Part shown: positions 44,698 through 55,016 of the stretch, one piece after another
How positions within the stretch are numbered: position 1 is the stretch's first letter
Layout: each line of letters begins with the position of its first letter
Assembly: GCF_040869045.1 (NCBI RefSeq)
Contig: NC_090322.1
Coordinates: forward strand, 179,008,672-179,072,671
DNA from: Eurosta solidaginis
Taxonomy: Eukaryota; Arthropoda; Insecta; Diptera; Tephritidae
Reading direction: 5' to 3'
Length of the DNA stretch: 64,000 nucleotides
Notes under the pieces: model-generated
What the model saw: the letters and a program-made list of their open reading frames with translations, nothing else
Told to the model about the DNA's origin: nothing
The model's database searches: none
Made by a program: the position numbers and the translations under genes

Positions 44698-46319
44698 ATT
44701 ATTGAAATTGAAGAGAAAAACGAAACATCGCAGGCAGTTACCAGCACAGACTTGAACGTGATATTAGCTGCAATATCTGCACAAACGTCGACAGAAACAT
44801 CCAAGATGGAAATTCAACAGGAAGAACAGAAGACATATATGGCTGAGCAGTTGAAAGTACAAGAAACTCGCATATCCTCGCAGCTGGAGGCACGGGTGTC
44901 ATCAAAACTTGAATCGCAGGATGCAAAAATCGCACAATTTCAGGCAGAAGTCGATGAATTAAAAGGTCGTATGGAGCAATTACAACTAAATCGCTCGGCT
45001 GTTTCAGCAAGCAATCTGAAGGTAAAAGCTCCATCTTTTGACGGTTCTTTCCAGGTATTCAAGCTTCAGTTTGAGAATACGTCAGCAGTGAACAACTGGA
45101 ATGCTGAAGATGAAGTTGCAGCTCTATTCGTAGCATTGAAAGGATCTGCTGCTGAAATCCTACAGACTATTCCCGAGGGGGAGCGGAACTGTTATGAAGC
45201 ATTGATCGGCGCTCTAGAGAGACGATACGGAACCGAGCATAGGAGACATATATACCAAATGGAGTTACTGAACCGCTTCCAGAGGCCTGGTGACACATTG
45301 CAAGAATTTGCGTCAGATGTTGAAAGGCTGGCACATTTAGCGAATGCGGACACACCCGTGGAATATACCGAAAAGGTAAAAACACAGAGCTTTATTAATT
45401 GAATACGGGATATCGAAACGAAGGGAGCAACATACGCAAACCCAAAACCTACATTCACAGAAACGGTATCACATGCTCTGATTCAGGAAACAGCATCGCT
45501 TCTGTGTAAGCCAGCGTTCAAAGCACGCCGTGTGGAGGTGGAAAGGCCAGACTGGGTGAAGACAATATTGGAGGCGCTGAAAGGATCGCAAAAACGGAGT
45601 GAAAGAGTTATAAAATGCTTCAAATGCGGGAAGCCCGGTCACATTGCACGTCATTGTGATCTTGGTCCTGGTAGGTCCAACTTGGGTGGCCGTAAACGTA
45701 AAGCTGGAGGAGATGAGCAAGAGCGTGCCAGATGGAAAGATCGAGAGCTAGCTCCAGATATTGAATATCCTGTGATATATGTGTCGCAAATTGGAAAGAA
45801 ATCAAGCAGTCTTACCGTCAGAGGGAATGTGGATGGCAAGGAGCGTGTACTGACTGTTGATACGGGCACATCTCATTCTTTGATTTGATCTGATTTAGCC
45901 AACAGGAGAGTAAAACCGTTACTTGGAGCAAAGTTGCGTACGGTCACTGGCGATTATAACCAAGTTCAGAGAGAAGTGATATGTGAAGTCTTGATTGGAA
46001 AGGTCATGGTTCTACACAAATTCGTTGTGGCGAAGATCGTTGAAGAATCATATTTGGAGTGGACTTCTTGGTTGACCATGACATCAAGATCGATATGCAG
46101 AGAAGGGTTATGCGTTATGAGAACCAGGATGTACCACTTAACTTTGGTTTGGAGGAAGGGTTCAGCAGTAATGGAGTGGAGAAGACTCGACAAAGACAAC
46201 GGAAGTCAACGGTAAAAGTTGATGGACCGAATGGGCCAAATAAAGCGAAATCAAAGGTACCTGCGAGAGAAATACTGGCATTGACAAAACCAAAGGGACG
46301 CACGAAAACGAAGGAATGA
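44698..46319 (+). pseudogene. Gypsy-like gag and protease region, interrupted
   Basis: The frame runs from about 44698 to a TGA at 45400-45402, continues in the same frame from 45403 to a second TGA at 45886-45888, and then shifts frame by 46059-46319. An N-terminal coiled-coil-like part (residues 40-105) rich in E, Q and K precedes a retrotransposon gag core (FDGSFQVFKLQFENTSAVNN; LERRYG; LLNRFQRPGDTLQEF). The zinc knuckle CFKCGKPGHIARHC lies at 45615-45657. The protease active site is VDTGTSHSLI just before the second stop. Two nonsense changes and one frameshift interrupt it. No ATG lies near the left edge, in keeping with 5' loss. Confidence 0.85.
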
Positions 46320-46511
46320 ATTTCCCGGAAGGAATGCGAGGGTAGTTCCAAGCCAGGTCGCAACACTGTTGTGAAACGTGGGAACGCCACTGATTATGCG
46401 AAGCCAATCCGTCAAGCGCAAGCGCTGCGAAGTAGTTCATTGGTTTCATGGCGGTACTGTTATACAAGCCTCACCGGCGGAAAGGTGTTCCATCCAAATT
46501 TCGGTGCAGTT

Positions 46512-46663
46512 GAGAAGGCCCGTACAAAGTTGTGAAGAAGATCAGCGATACCATATACCGCATACAAACCATAGGGAAACCACGAAATAGAAGAGTGGTG
46601 CATTTGGAGATGCTAGCGGCGTTTAGATCTAGAAATTTGTCTGATCGGGACGATCAGACTTAG
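46512..46663 (+). pseudogene. Integrase C-terminal tail of the Gypsy-like element
   Basis: The frame reads GPYKVVKKISDTIYRIQTIG then RRVVHLEMLAAF and ends at TAG 46661-46663, eleven bases before the LTR. This is the GPY/F-type C-terminal module of Gypsy integrases, which contacts DNA. The preceding integrase core is deleted. Confidence 0.75.
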
Positions 46664-46972
46664 GTGGAGAACAGTGTAACGAATATTAGCAGCACTAAGG
46701 GATACTATCATCTCTAAGCCAATGCTAAGCAGTGACTTGTATGCACATCAATAGCTCAAGCATTATGTCTACACATATGTACGTATATGCAGCGGAGAAG
46801 AGACGCACAAACACATGCAGATATCTTATCTGAGATGCTCCCAAAATTATGCAATTATAATTGTGGAAGTGTCGCTTACAAATACACGCGCATATGAGTA
46901 GTTATAATTATATAGCAGTAACTAAGTAAATTCTGGAAGAGCCTAGAAGTATGCAAACGAGAAATCACAGAG

Positions 46973-46979
46973 TATAAAA
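46973..46979 (+). promoter_or_regulatory. TATA box of the LTR
   Basis: TATAAAA within AGAGTATAAAAGGCCG in the LTR, followed about 30 bp later by sequence suitable for transcription start (CAATCAGTTTG). Confidence 0.6.
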
Positions 46980-47070
46980 GGCCGAAACAGTAGAGGCGCG
47001 ACAATCAGTTTGATTTAAGCATTCCATCTGTCGAGTACTTAGTAGCAGTGTTATTTTTGAAAGTACGTTA

Positions 47071-47076
47071 ATAAAG
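47071..47076 (+). promoter_or_regulatory. Poly(A) signal of the LTR
   Basis: AATAAA inside GTTAATAAAGGCC, about 90 bp downstream of the TATA box and about 105 bp before the LTR end. Confidence 0.55.
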
Positions 47077-47199
47077 GCCATTTTGCGTTATTGAATAGTG
47101 GTGTTATTTATTCAACAGTTTAGTGATTCGAAGGTTAGGAGAAGATTGCAAATAAGGGGAATTGCAGTAAATTCGTTACAATATGCTAGAGCGGTCTAA

Positions 47200-47470
47200 T
47201 CCGGTCGATTCCGATAAATTATTAATTCGACAACCACATATATGTACATATCAGCTCAACGAGTTTCACCAAGATATCTAAATATTGAGGTACTAGTTTG
47301 CATTTAAACAGACTGACGGACAGACAGACAGAGTGACGTACATGGCTAAGTGAGCTCAGCTCTTCATTCTAATCTTTTCGATGTACTTATTGGTGGGTCT
47401 ATCTGTACTCTTTTAAGAATTTACAATTTTTGAGATTTGGATAGATAGATAATGAACCAACTAAATTTTT
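47200..47470 (-). repeat. GTCCGTCTGTCTG-family repeat, minus copy
   Basis: The minus strand reads AGCTCACTTAGCCATGTACG, CTGTCTGTCTGTCCGTCAGT and AAATGCAAACTAGTACCTCA, then TTTAGATATCTTGGTGAAAC. The same order is at 61700-61880 (GATATAGCCATGTTCGTC, CAAACTAGTCCCTCAAATTT, GAGATATCTCAATGAAATTT). It is a diverged partial copy. Confidence 0.65.
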
Positions 47471-47474
47471 ATGA

Positions 47475-47640
47475 AAATTAAATGGGTCTTCGATAACAAA
47501 TCAAGAACACGCCTATATGAAATTGATAACTTGTCTATATCAAATAGATAACTTTTTGATTAAAAATCTATAATTTTTTGATAACAAATCGATGGGTTTT
47601 TGATAGCAAAAAGATTACACGCCCACAAAAAATTACTAAT
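47475..47640 (+). repeat. Degenerate GATAACAAATC repeat
   Basis: Words such as TCTTCGATAACAAATC, TTGATAACTTGTC, TAGATAACTTTTTGAT and TTTTGATAACAAATCGATGG recur about every 25-30 bases. Similar words occur at 13460-13620. Confidence 0.55.
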
Positions 47641-47819
47641 ATTCCGATTTATTATTTGCTAGTGCGTAAACAAATCGAAACTATTTTTTTTCGTTCGTTC
47701 GTTTTTGGAAAATTAGGCTGTGCCCCCTATCAGAAAAGACTTAAATTCGCTTTATCACCGCAATTATTGGATGAAGGTATAAAATATTTTATACATACAA
47801 ACATTCATATGTAAGTGGA

Positions 47820-48115
47820 GGTGCAGTGGGGGGGGGGGGGGGGGGAGTGGGAGTGAGATTTGGAGCGGAAGTTAAAGTTGGAGTGAGAGTTAAGAGTTCA
47901 AGTGAAATTGAGAGTGAGAATGTAAGCGAGAGTTGGAATAGGAGTGGAAAGTGTGAGCGAGAGCCGGATTGACGGCAGGGGTGAAAGTGGGATTGGAAAT
48001 TGAAGTGGTAATGGGAGTGAGAGTGGAAGTGGGCCTGAGAGGGCGATTGGTAGTGAGGGTGGGAGTAAGAAAGGGGTGTGGGAGTGACAGTTTGAAAGGG
48101 ACTGTGTTCTTTTTT
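47820..48115. repeat. G-run and GAGTGGGAGT simple repeat
   Basis: A G-run at about 47828-47845 leads into degenerate GTGAGAGTGGGAGT units to 48095. The minus-strand frame through it is a composition artefact. Confidence 0.85.
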
Positions 48116-49528
48116 CTTTTGTCATAAGTGTACGGAAGTACTTGGCGACATAATCTTTATAAGCGAAAATCCAATATGAGGTATGACAACATTTTTCGCT
48201 TTTCTATTTCTGCCGCCTGCAGTAGCAATCGCAGGGCCAGATTGTTTCTTTGCCTTCCTCAAGGTCACTCTATTTCCTGAAGGGCGATGATGCAGGTTTT
48301 TGCTTTTGCCAGTACTTTAACCAGCCATATCTTCACTCAAAAGGATAAGAATTTTGCTGGTACATACCCCAAACCTTGGCTTTTGTATTTGTACATATTT
48401 TTCTAAAATTTCACCTCCCAATTTTAAAAAACGAAGTTCGTCGTTAATATTTCTATTCATTTGTTATACAAAAACTTAGTTGCTGCATTATCAATAATCC
48501 TTTTCATTTTGATAATTGCTTCCAAAATTTAATGAAATTCTCTACTCATGCCACATTTTCAAGTATCGAAGTTGTGACTGCTAAAGACCCAAAAAGATTA
48601 TTAATTGCCTTAGGCTGCCCACCCACCTTAGTTGGGGCTCTAACAGCTTTACGCTAAAAGCCTGAATGCCTAATCACTAAGTACACGTATTCATACACAC
48701 ATTGAGAATATCCCCAAAGGGCTAAAGCGAAACTTTCCATGTTGATTAAATTGTGAAATACGTTTTTAAATCCAATATATATTTACCATATACATTGTGA
48801 TGTATGTATGTATGTACATTAGTTTTGTGACAAAATTTAAATTCAGAAATGCGATTTGAATTGACGCAAATACATTTTAAGAATATTCGGTCAAATACAT
48901 TTTATATCCGTATTGATTTTATAGTTGCTTTATGGTATGCGTTATGCGCTAGAATGTTTGAAAGGTTATGCATCATTTTGCTTTCAAAATTTGTTGGCTG
49001 TCTCTTATTGGTTTTGCGATGTTTGTTATTGTTTATCATATAATGTTGAGTGGATATTTGTATAAAAACAAAAAATCTTTTGGAAAATTAAGTTGATTTG
49101 AATTTGAAATGTGTGTAGAATATTTAAATTGTTAACTGTAAATTCCAACTATGTCTACTCATATTTGTAGTTTCACTGGGCTGTGTCAAATTTATGTAGG
49201 AGCTTTTTCCTGCAAACTGTCATTTTTATACATTTGCAGAAATGAGTATATTTATTAAATATTTATGTAATTTGTTGTACGATAAGAGAGTTTAATATTT
49301 ATGGCTAGATAATAGCAGGAGTGTTGCAATTTACTCAAAAGATTTGTTTTGTTTTTAGTTAAAACTTACGTCGTTCACTCACTCTCACTCTTTTTCTCTT
49401 TCTTCTTATCACTACCGGTCTCTCATACGCCCTGTATTTGAGCCAATCCTGCTACTTTACCACTCCTTTTAGTTCCTTTAGTTCAACTTCCTTTAATTTC
49501 ATTGACGTTATATTCGATTTAATTTTTT
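48116..49528. other. Unassigned stretch
   Basis: No gene recognised. An ATGTATGTATGTATGTAC microsatellite lies at about 48800. Frames on both strands are short and without motifs. Confidence 0.4.
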
Positions 49529-50006
49529 TTATGCTCAGCTGAGCAGTGCTCACAGATTATATTAATTTTGTTCGCATAACGGTACCCCGTAACGGTATAA
49601 ACTATCAAAATGATCTGGTCGAAAAAAGCAATTCATTTAGCCATGTCCGTCCATCTGTCCGTAAACACGACAACTTGAGTAAATTTTGAGGTATCTTATT
49701 GAAATTTGGTGTGTAAGTTCCTGGGCAATCATCTCAGTTAACAAAATCAGACTATAACCACGCCTACTTTTTCGATATCGAAAATTTCGAAAAACCGAAA
49801 AAGTGCGATAATTCATTACCAAAGACGGATAAAGCGATGAAACTTGGTAGGTGCGTTGACCTTATGACGCAGAATAGAAAATTAGTAAAATTTTAGACAA
49901 TGGGCGTGGCACCGCCAACTTTTAAAAGAAGGTAATTTAAAAGTTTTGCAAGCTGTAATTTAGCAGCTGAGTATGTTCGGTTACGCCCGAACTTAGCCTT
50001 CCTTAC
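49529..50006 (+). mobile_element. TTCGGTTACACCCGAA-family repeat, short copy
   Basis: It begins TTATGCTCAGCTGAGCAGTG and ends GTTCGGTTACGCCCGAACTT...CCTTAC. It contains CCATGTCCGTCCATCTGTCC, ACTTTTTCGATATCGAAAAT and GGGCGTGGCACCGCC in order. The hairpin pair is intact with one substitution in the loop. Confidence 0.85.
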
Positions 50007-50008
50007 TA

Positions 50009-50405
50009 TTTTCATTTCATCTTATTTACTTTTGATTCGTTTCGGTGCATTTCATTCAATGTCATTTCGTGTTATTTTATTTCATTTTATTTAATCTTAT
50101 TTTATTACATTTAATTTCGTTTCACTCCGTTTCAGTTCATTTTATTTTATTTCATTTATTTTCGTTTCGTTCCATTTTATTTTATTTCATTTCTTTTCAT
50201 TTTATTTTCTTTAATTTTACTTCATTTCATAACATTTGTTCCTCCTTCACTTTGTTTCATTTAATTCCACTTTTATTCACTTGATTTTAAGTGACTCTTT
50301 TAATTTCGCTCCATTCCATTTCATTTATATTAATTTCATTTCATTTTATAAAATTTTAAAAAAGTTCATTGTATTGTATTTTATTATATTTTGTTTTATA
50401 TTATT
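50009..50405 (+). repeat. TTCATTTCATTTTATTT low-complexity tract
   Basis: About 400 bp of T-rich sequence built from TTTCATTTTATTT-like units. The plus-strand frames here consist of F, H, I, L and S and are not genes. Confidence 0.85.
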
Positions 50406-50588
50406 ATTTAAACAATAGTCAAGCTCTAGGCCAAATCAGGTGCATTCCATGGTTCCTGAAGATGACTTCAGAATGAAGTCGAAATATCGACAAAAATAAA
50501 AATTGACAAATATATGTTTACACATAATCGTTTTGTGGATTAAATTCTATATATTTGATTTGGCCTAGAGCTTAACTATTGTTTAAAT
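50406..50588 (+). mobile_element. Second Penelope-like 3' terminus with inverted end
   Basis: Arms 50406-50438 and 50556-50588 are 33-bp inverted repeats with one mismatch (containing GCTCTAGGCCAAATCA). Inside, CCTGAAGATGACTTC...GAAGTCGAAATAT has the same layout as the Penelope palindrome at 14762: CTGAAGA, a six-base-pair hairpin, then GAAA. I read it as a heavily truncated Penelope-like insertion with an inverted copy of its 3' end. A small DNA-transposon-like MITE is the alternative. Confidence 0.5.
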
Positions 50589-50639
50589 ATTAAACATGAA
50601 GGCCGATAAAACAACAATAGTTTTATATTATTATTATTT

Positions 50640-52689
50640 TTATTTTATTTTATTTGATTTTAATCACTATACTGCCTTTCATGAAAATTAACTGGTTTTT
50701 ATTAAACATGTGTCTAATCTCAAAATTTTAAGTCCTTAAAGGAGAAGAAAAAGCCAAACCAACCAAAACCGTAGAGTTTAGGCTATCAAAAAGATAAATA
50801 AAATAAAAAAAAAGATCAAAAAGATAAACCTCTTTGAAATAGATTGATATTTGAGGGAGACATGAACTTCTACGCAAATCCTTAATTTCCCACAATGTTC
50901 AAAAAAAAGCTACATGTTTTTGTTCTATCACGAGAGAAGTATCGTCTGAAGAAATCGTCGAGTATATACCATATACAATCGATTGATCAGATCAATAATT
51001 TTCGTAATTTCTGTCTTGTTTTAATAGCTAAACAAAAATAACAAAATAACAGCGTGGCGGCAGTGTGACATACATACAAACAAACACACGCATTTCATGT
51101 ATTTTGTTATTTTAATTCTCTGGTTGAGTGTCAAAAACATACTACGCTAGAAGTAGAAATGTCATAGCAGCGAAAAAGAGTAACAATTAGCTGATAAACC
51201 TCCACCATTTGTATGGTTTTGGCATAATGAAACTGTTTAGCTAGTTGAACCGTTTTCTTCAAGCTCATTTGAAAAAAAATACCCCTATAGTACATATCCC
51301 AAACACCCTGTTGTGCAGATAAGTGATTCATGGGCATAGGTACCTAATGCATACCACAAGAAATATGAAAATTAATGTGAGGTTACCGATCTAATATTTT
51401 TTTCATATATTACATGTCTTATATAGCTTATTATTCGGATGAATGGGATAATATTACTTACTGCTTAGCTCTATTCATGAATTAAAAAAGTCTGTCCGGC
51501 CCTAACCTTTTTTTGTTCTGATTTTTTATTTAAAGAAACACTGCTTTGTTTTAATTAGCTATCCATTCCCCCTTCCAATGAGATGAACAATGAAGGTCAG
51601 TGTACGTTTGGAATGACTGGGTATATTAGATTTATTGCCAACTATTTTGTAGGTATATGTGAAAAATTTTTGATTAAAAAAGATTTATCTATTTATTTTG
51701 TATTTTTTTTTTTTTGTATATACTTTAACCAATTGATTTGGAAATAATACCAATTTTCAATAACTTTCAAACGAGTGCACATTAGGGCGTTTTCTAATTT
51801 TGAAACAATTTTTGAAAACACATAATTTTAAACGCCCCAATGCACGTAAGAATGAATAAAATAAATTATTATAAATTAATCATTACCCAACTGGAATCGT
51901 TGTGATGGATATTTGTCCTTTTTTCTCTAGATATGATTTAGAGAATGGGAAAAAACATTTTTTATATAAAAAAAAAATAATAAATCTAAAAATTCGAAAA
52001 ATTTGTAACTGAGATTTTGACCTGCCGATGAAAATAAAGCCCGTTCTTCTCATTCTGTTTAAATACCGCGGCTACACGAAAATACCCAGGGATTTTTTTT
52101 TAAATTTCATACATTATATTCTTCTTTTTTTACGTTCGATAATTTAAGCAAATAACTTATGGAATTGTGTAACTAAAACCATGCAAACTGAATTCGAAAA
52201 CATTTTCCAAATATCTGGAAAATTCGAGAGGTTTTCTGGAAAATTTCCAATACTTTCGAGTGAGCAGTTTTTTAGCCAAACCAATAATATACTCACAAAG
52301 CACAAGTTATATGAGAATTAGATATTTTGAATAAATAATTCGAAAATATTTTTAAAATTGATTTGCAAAGCTTTAGTCACAAAATAAATAAAATAAGTTT
52401 TCTAAAATATAAAAAATAAAATAGTTAATGAAATTAGCTTGAAATAGTCACAGCTTTTTTCGTGCTCGCAACTGTATATATTAATATATCTTTGAAACTT
52501 TTTATAAGTTTCACAATTCAGACAGTTCAAACAAAAAAAAAAAAAAAAAAAACAACCCTCCCGATAAAAAAATCAGATAAGAAGATGGAGCCTAAAGTCA
52601 CATTAAATTGTTTGTATAAGACTTAAGGTTCCTTGTATTTTGAAGGTAGGCGACTTTAGAAACCCTGGGTCAACGAACAGGACAAAATC
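50640..52689. other. Unassigned AT-rich stretch
   Basis: No gene recognised. It contains a short inverted repeat at 51773-51849 (GTGCACATTAGGGCGTTT against AAACGCCCCAATGCAC), an A-run at about 52533-52552, and GGAAAATTTCCA words at 52200-52260 related to 57380-57500 and 59840-59960. Confidence 0.4.
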
Positions 52690-54300
52690 CCAGTAAGAGG
52701 TTGCCAATACTAAGGAACTGGAGGAAGTCGATAAAGTTTTGTCAGGGCGGCGTGCAACAGAGTTTGTCCCCTAAGAAGCTTTAGAGAAAAAGCAAAGCCA
52801 CCATGGTGGAGCAAGAAGCTGAGTCTTCTTAGAAGATAGGTAAATGCCTAAGGAGGCAAAGTTCGGGGATATGCAGAGACGAGTATATGGATCTGTTGAA
52901 ATTCTGAAAATGTGAAATTCTAGGGCGATTAAAGTCTCATCGAAAAATTACTGTGCAGACATCGAGTGTTCCAGTGAATCAGCATGGCTGAGGAAAGTCC
53001 TAGCAAGGGGAAATATAGTCCAGGGACTAATAAAGAGGGAGAGTCTGGGAATTGTCATGTAGTAGTGAATAGGCCTTGGTGGCGCTTTTCGATACACATT
53101 TCCCATCAGGAGATGGTGCAGAAACATAAGAAGACAGCTCTTACACTTCGATCAAGGAGCGGGTAGTTCCGGACTTGGTGTCCCGTACCAAGATAGAATG
53201 GGTGGGTAAGACTTAGACTGAATCGCCAGGTTCAGATGGCATATTCCCTGCCATGCTTCAAATTTCAAGTAGAACGATCGATGAATGCTTTAAAATAATA
53301 TTCTATTGGTGCATCGGACTAAATCATGTAAGCAACTCTTGGAGAACCGCTCGTATAGTTTTTGTACTAAAAGCGGCGAAGATCATTTACGTGTGTCCCA
53401 AAGACTACAGGCCTATTAGCTTAACATCATTTTTTATCAAAACCTTTGAGTGGCTGATAAAAATGTACATAACGTATGACATGAATGAAAAGCTGTTCTT
53501 CACAAAATAACATGCGTACACCAAAAGCAATTCGGGAGAAATGGCATTGCATAGGATGGCCCCAAACATAGGGTAATCTTTGAATTATAAGGAGTACGTC
53601 TTAGCACTCTTCTAAGGTACTGTCGGGAATTTCAACAATGTCTCTAAACGGCAGATCATGGATGCTCTTAATTACGTTGAAGTGGATCCAGAACTAAGCC
53701 AATGGATTATACCCATGCCAAAATGCTGTAAGATTACTTTACCAAGGGGGGTTTTATGACGCCACGAAATTGGTGGACAGGGACACGGCGGGGTATTATC
53801 ACCTCTGCTGTAGACGCTGGTCAGCAGCCAACTGCTCAGGCGGTTCGATGAGGGACCCATCAAACTTACGGCATACGCAGATGACGTTGCAGTTGTTATG
53901 AGCGAAATGTGTTTTCCAACAATAAGCCCCTTGATTGATCGGACGCTACGTAAATACACATAACTGAGCATATAATTTCGGGTTGACCTTCAACGCGGAG
54001 GAGACGGATATGGTATTATTTACTAAGAGGTACAACATTCAAAATTAGATCAGACCTGAGCTTGGAGGGGTGAACATGCAGGAGAAACTTTACACAAAAT
54101 ATAGGAAGGAATCGTTCTAGGCACTTTGTGCATATAAAAGGATGCTAGAGTGTTCAGCGAGTGTAAATCCTGTCCTATACAAAGGATCCCTTGTTTTTAG
54201 GGCAGCCAAGCAAAAAAGAATCCACCTCAGAAATTTAAATTGGTATGTAGTCTATCGATGTTTGGCATTACGGGAACCCTGAAAAGAACCCCTACCGGAT
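52690..54300 (+). pseudogene. LINE relic (R1/LOA-like) with RT core
   Basis: A PPWW.KKLSLLRR linker start (about 52798), then NYCADIECSSESAWLRKVLA (about 52945-53005). SPGSDGIFPAMLQ (53226-53262), CPKDYRPISLTSFFIKTFEW (53395-53455), FNNVSKRQIMDALNYV (53630-53680), GGVLSPLL and KLTAYADDVAVVMSE (about 53865-53910) are successive reverse-transcriptase blocks including the YADD catalytic motif. A later LVFRAAKQKR... segment fits the post-RT region. Stops occur every 20-90 codons and frames shift, so it is dead. It is the best RT in the window and the same family as 5990-7045. Confidence 0.8.
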
Positions 54301-54780
54301 GTACTGTATAAGAACAACTGGCATTCGTCATAGAAAAATTCTGCTTTCAACTTTTTCAGTTTGCTCGTTATGCAAACTTATGGTAGCATTATGAAATCAT
54401 TCAGTTTATATCAGGTCCTTGCGTACAGTACAATCTGACCAAACCAGTTTATTTTGTTTTGGTGAACTGTGTTACAAATACAACCACATAAATAGATCAG
54501 CTGATAACAAGGGTCAAAGGCATATCCCAAATATCTCACATTATCGTTAATTGACATAAGAAAAAAAACTTTTATGTATATTCCGTCCACAATATACACG
54601 GAAAGATTCCAGTTGGATATCTAAACACAAATACTAACGAATAGATATTTTCTTGTACTTTTAAAAAAGATTAATTCAATATGTAGATTATGCAGAAATG
54701 AATGTCTGACTGAACGAAGCGTATAAGTATGTTCTGAATGACGTATGTATGTATGTATGTAATAATGTAAATGAACCTAC
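54301..54780. other. Intron sequence, no gene seen
   Basis: AT-rich DNA downstream (minus-strand sense) of the ADAM-like exon. It has an ATGTATGTATGTATGT microsatellite at about 54744. The first bases (54780 down to 54775) are the distal donor GTAGGT. Confidence 0.5.
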
Positions 54781-55016
54781 CATTCCCGTCAAATTGTTTA
54801 AAGTACGTAAATTACGCTTTCTACGCTTAAGCATTTCTAAGGCATGCAAACGTGAACGAATTCGTACCTTTGGTGGGCTCACTTCACGCGTTGATATGCC
54901 CATCTTTTCGTGGTGCCGCAGCTGCACCGGATAAATGATTTGATAATAATGGCCACCGATACGGCGTACTAATTCTTGATTTTGGCGATATTCTTTGAGT
55001 AGGCGTTCCACTTCAC
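54781..55016 (-). CDS. Exon encoding part of an ADAM-like prodomain
   Basis: On the minus strand, a TTTTTAATTCTATTACAG acceptor ends at 55017 and the exon starts GTGAAG (phase 1: two bases complete a codon). The peptide includes EVERLLKEYRQNQELVRRIG, then YYQIIYPVQLRHHEKMGIST and REVSPPK. YPVQLRHHEKMG resembles the early prodomain of ADAM proteases, nearest to the insect ADAM11/22/23-like protein (mind-meld) as I remember it. Two donors are possible: AAG|GTACGA at 54868/54867 (149 nt) or ATG|GTAGGT at 54781/54780 (236 nt). The 87 nt between them are open and add 29 mostly basic residues. Both end in phase 0. ADAM prodomains keep the protease latent in the secretory pathway. Family identity is tentative; coding status is strong. 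Confidence 0.75.

Larger units (their letters stand above)
44698..47180 (+). mobile_element. Ty3/Gypsy-like LTR retrotransposon, lacking 5' LTR and most of pol
   Basis: The element has gag, zinc knuckle, protease, a short integrase C-terminus and a 3' LTR in that order. Reverse transcriptase, RNase H and the integrase core are deleted between about 46320 and 46510. The 5' LTR and leader are missing: the gag frame directly abuts an unrelated repeat at 44697. No envelope-like frame is seen. It cannot be autonomous. Confidence 0.85.
46675..47180 (+). mobile_element. 3' LTR (506 bp) of the Gypsy-like element
   Basis: It begins TGTAACGAAT and ends ATTCGTTACA, a perfect 10-bp terminal inversion with TG...CA ends. 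A purine-rich stretch (TAGGTGGAGAACAG) immediately upstream fits the polypurine tract. A TATA box (46973-46979) and an AATAAA (47071-47076) lie about 100 bp apart, marking likely U3/R and R/U5 regions. Confidence 0.9.

Noticed and set aside
50045..50418. Two plus-strand frames rich in F, H, I and L
   Set aside because: They are translations of a TTTCATTTTATTT low-complexity tract.
54688..54867. Continuous 137-codon minus-strand protein through 54688
   Set aside because: Left of 54780 the frame runs into microsatellite DNA (THTYIHTS) and a clear donor GTAGGT; the coding part most likely ends at one of the two donors.
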